A DNA stretch of 6,240 nucleotides from DATFPQ01 sp035264765 (lineage in GTDB: Bacteria > Actinomycetota > Actinomycetes > Actinomycetales > Angustibacteraceae): the NCBI GenBank assembly GCA_035264765.1, contig DATFPQ010000171.1:1-6240 (forward strand), in the 5' to 3' direction. This document shows positions 5,580 through 6,240 of the stretch, in pieces (the stretch's first letter is position 1; every line of letters starts with the position of its first letter). A program made the position numbers and the translations under genes. A model generated the notes under the pieces. That model did not search any database. It saw only the letters and a list, made by a program, of their open reading frames with translations, and had not been told where the DNA came from.

Positions 5580-6240
5580 CCCAGGAATCGGCAGCGCACC
5601 AGACGCCGCAGTGGAGCCGGCAGCGTTCCCGCGGTCACCGCCGGCCCGCGCGCCGCTGAGCATGCTGCGCACGTCGGCGGCATTGCGCGGGCCCCGCCGG
5701 GCGCCGAGCGGCTCCTCACCCGGGTGCTGGCTCTGGCCGGGGACCTCCAGTCCACCCGTAGCGCTGCGCCGGCTGGGCGCGGCGGCCTGCTGCCCGGCCT
5801 GCGGGCTGTACGCGGACAGCGCGCTCAGCTCGGACAGCGCCTCGGAAGCCATCACCGACCGCTCGCGCAGGGTCTGCGCCGCCGTGGGCGTTGCAGCCGC
5901 GGAGGCCGAGCCCGCCTGAGCCGAGCCCGTCGGGACCGACCCCGTCGGGACCGAGCTCGTCGGAGCCGAGCCCGTCGGTGCCAGAGCCGGCACCGACAGA
6001 GCCGAAGCCGGTGCCGCGGCGACGTCAGGGGATGCCACAGCGCTCGCAACCGCCGGAGCCGCCGCTGAGGCCAGGGACATCGCTGCCGCCGGGGACGAGG
6101 TCGAAGCGCCCCCGAACGGCGACGGGTCGACCGACCGGTCGGTTGGGAGCCCCGGGGCGACGTCGGGCTGCACTGGCGCGGGGACGAACAGCGAGGACGG
6201 CGCGGCGATGGCTTGCGTCGAGGCCTCCGGAAGAACCGGC
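5571..6240 (-). CDS. Ala/Pro/Ser-rich C-terminal tail, possibly of a sensor histidine kinase (5' end outside window)
   Basis: The frame is open from the right edge of the window to a TGA at 5573-5571, giving at least 222 residues. The GTG at 6173 is only an internal codon candidate, since the same frame continues upstream with similar composition. Most of the visible protein is low-complexity Ala/Pro/Ser sequence without hydrophobic or folded-domain signatures. Near the end are a short predicted helix (TLRERSVMASEALSELSALS, 5814-5873) and then SRRSATGGLEVPGQ and RRGPRNAADVRSMLSGARAGGDRG. This arrangement recalls the tails of actinobacterial nitrate/nitrite-sensing-type histidine kinases, which end in 'LPRRVP...R(S/D)PEEVRSMLSxFQxGxxRGR'-like segments. 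No H-box or ATPase motifs are in view, so the kinase call is inference from the tail alone. In many actinomycetes such kinases are followed by roadblock, DUF742 and small GTPase genes; here the next gene is the convergent regulator, so no such partners lie downstream. Confidence 0.5.
   Translation of the reverse strand, partial: PVLPEASTQAIAAPSSLFVPAPVQPDVAPGLPTDRSVDPSPFGGASTSSPAAAMSLASAAAPAVASAVASPDVAAAPASALSVPALAPTGSAPTSSVPTGSVPTGSAQAGSASAAATPTAAQTLRERSVMASEALSELSALSAYSPQAGQQAAAPSRRSATGGLEVPGQSQHPGEEPLGARRGPRNAADVRSMLSGARAGGDRGNAAGSTAASGALPIPGQH
5907..5981 (-). repeat. Five tandem 15-bp units encoding pentapeptides
   Basis: In-frame 15-bp units encode APTGS, APTSS, VPTGS, VPTGS and AQAGS in order along the minus strand. 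The middle units are nearly identical in DNA (CGAGCCCGTCGGx-type), which shows recent slippage-type expansion, while the last has diverged. They lie inside the low-complexity tail of the partial gene and probably vary in number between strains. Confidence 0.75.

Noticed and set aside
5559..6068. Plus-strand open frame opposite the partial tail gene
   Set aside because: The product is Arg/Ala-rich with no domain, as expected for the complement of Ala/Pro/Ser-rich coding sequence. The minus-strand frame instead has conserved-looking segments near its end.
1..6240. CRISPR arrays, tRNA or rRNA genes, insertion sequences, phage or defence genes
   Set aside because: No regularly spaced direct repeats, tRNA-like cloverleaf, transposase motifs or terminal inverted repeats were seen. 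The only tandem repeat is the in-frame pentapeptide run at 5907-5981.

Overview
The window is high-GC DNA with GTG starts, Ala/Pro/Arg-rich proteins and a lipoprotein-type solute-binding protein. This points to an actinomycete (Actinomycetota). A Geodermatophilales- or Frankiales-like host is possible, but the genus cannot be fixed from the sequence alone.

Left part (1-1231): the 3' end of a DUF488-family gene on the plus strand meets, tail to tail and 3 bp apart, a complete tryptophan 2,3-dioxygenase gene (kynA) on the minus strand. Between kynA and the sugar operon lies a perfect 19-bp inverted repeat, the best candidate terminator of that operon.

Centre (1232-5533): a complete sugar ABC importer is encoded on the minus strand in the order binding lipoprotein (frcB), permease (frcC), ATPase (frcA). 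A LacI-family repressor is divergently transcribed on the plus strand. All three transporter proteins carry the features of the Frc (fructose/ribose/mannose-type) branch of CUT2 importers: a single-NBD ATPase, a permease ending in QWIRKV, and a binding protein ending in CWG. The frcB promoter is easy to read (TTGACA, 17 bp, TATACA), and a perfect CG-centred palindrome lies just where transcription should begin. A second CG-centred palindrome overlaps the most upstream ATG of the repressor. The simplest reading is an autoregulated, sugar-inducible import module. frcC and frcA are coupled by an ATGA overlap, while frcB is separated from frcC by 147 nt with small hairpins. No sugar kinase gene is present in the window.

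Right part (5534-6240): a hairpin between convergent genes is followed by the 3' end of a minus-strand gene that is open to the window edge. Its product has an Ala/Pro/Ser-rich tail with five pentapeptide repeats. The extreme C-terminus resembles the tail of actinobacterial nitrate/nitrite-sensing-type histidine kinases, but no catalytic domain is visible here.

I found no clearly new biological system. The items most worth a second look are the lacI/frcB control region, the start of the repressor, the long perfect hairpin and the low-complexity kinase-like tail.
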